DNA of 6,006 nucleotides from Rhodocyclales bacterium (GTDB lineage Bacteria > Pseudomonadota > Gammaproteobacteria > Burkholderiales > Rhodocyclaceae): the NCBI GenBank assembly GCA_021413665.1, contig JAIOPW010000151.1:1-6006 (forward strand), written 5' to 3'. Shown piece after piece: positions 5,945 to 6,006 of this stretch; position 1 is the stretch's first letter; every line of letters begins with the position of its first letter. Both the position numbers and the translations under genes were made by a program. A model generated the notes under the pieces. The model ran no database searches, had not been told where the DNA came from, and worked only from the letters and a program-made list of their open reading frames with translations.

Positions 5945-6006
5945 TTAACGCGGCCGCCTGAGGCGTTTCTCGATTTCGATCACCAGCATCGCCGCCAGCG
6001 CAATCG
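5945..6006 (-). CDS. C-terminal fragment of an unidentified gene, possibly a membrane protein
   Basis: The - strand frame entering from the right edge reads IALAAMLVIEIEKRLRRPR and stops with TAA at 5947-5945. A short hydrophobic stretch followed by a cluster of Lys and Arg is what the last transmembrane helix and cytoplasmic tail of an inner-membrane protein look like. Only 19 complete codons are visible, so the family cannot be named, and the frame itself is supported only by this composition. It points the same way as the ligase cassette and is separated from it by about 170 bp, so it may belong to the same locus. Confidence 0.45.
   Translation of the reverse strand, partial: IALAAMLVIEIEKRLRRPR

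Overview
The window is GC-rich, densely coding bacterial DNA with short intergenic gaps, overlapping start/stop codons and very few TTA/CTA/TCA codons. The LutB/LutC style and the double-thioredoxin periplasmic protein suggest a proteobacterium, probably a betaproteobacterium. That placement is an inference from protein style, not a search result.

Left half, + strand (1-2772): the end of a lactate-utilisation operon. It holds the 3' part of lutB (iron-sulfur protein of the LutABC L-lactate oxidation complex), then complete lutC, then a secreted protein with two thioredoxin-like domains, each carrying a CxxC motif. The junctions are ATGA (lutB/lutC) and TGA-c-ATG (lutC/thioredoxin), so the three genes are almost certainly co-transcribed and translationally coupled. 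lutA would be expected just upstream, outside the window.

Middle (2773-2827): a 55-bp convergent junction with one small GC hairpin that may act as a weak terminator.

Right half, - strand (5771 down to 2828): a compact three-gene cassette transcribed right to left. In order it encodes a PaaK/CapK-like adenylate-forming ligase, a class I SAM-dependent methyltransferase and a GT-A-like putative glycosyltransferase. The genes overlap by 16 bp and 1 bp. The combination resembles tailoring genes of surface polysaccharide or secondary-metabolite loci: activate a carboxylic acid, methylate, transfer sugar. The actual substrates cannot be read from the sequence.

Right edge (5772-6006): about 170 bp with no conventional gene. 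It holds an imperfect inverted repeat and a 24-codon mini-ORF with a strong Shine-Dalgarno whose stop overlaps the ligase start. Beyond it is the last 19 codons of another - strand gene with a hydrophobic-then-basic C-terminus. No tRNA, rRNA, CRISPR array, insertion sequence or transposase was seen. The observations most worth a second look are the thioredoxin gene tied to lutBC, the ligase-methyltransferase-glycosyltransferase cassette, and the mini-ORF at the ligase start.
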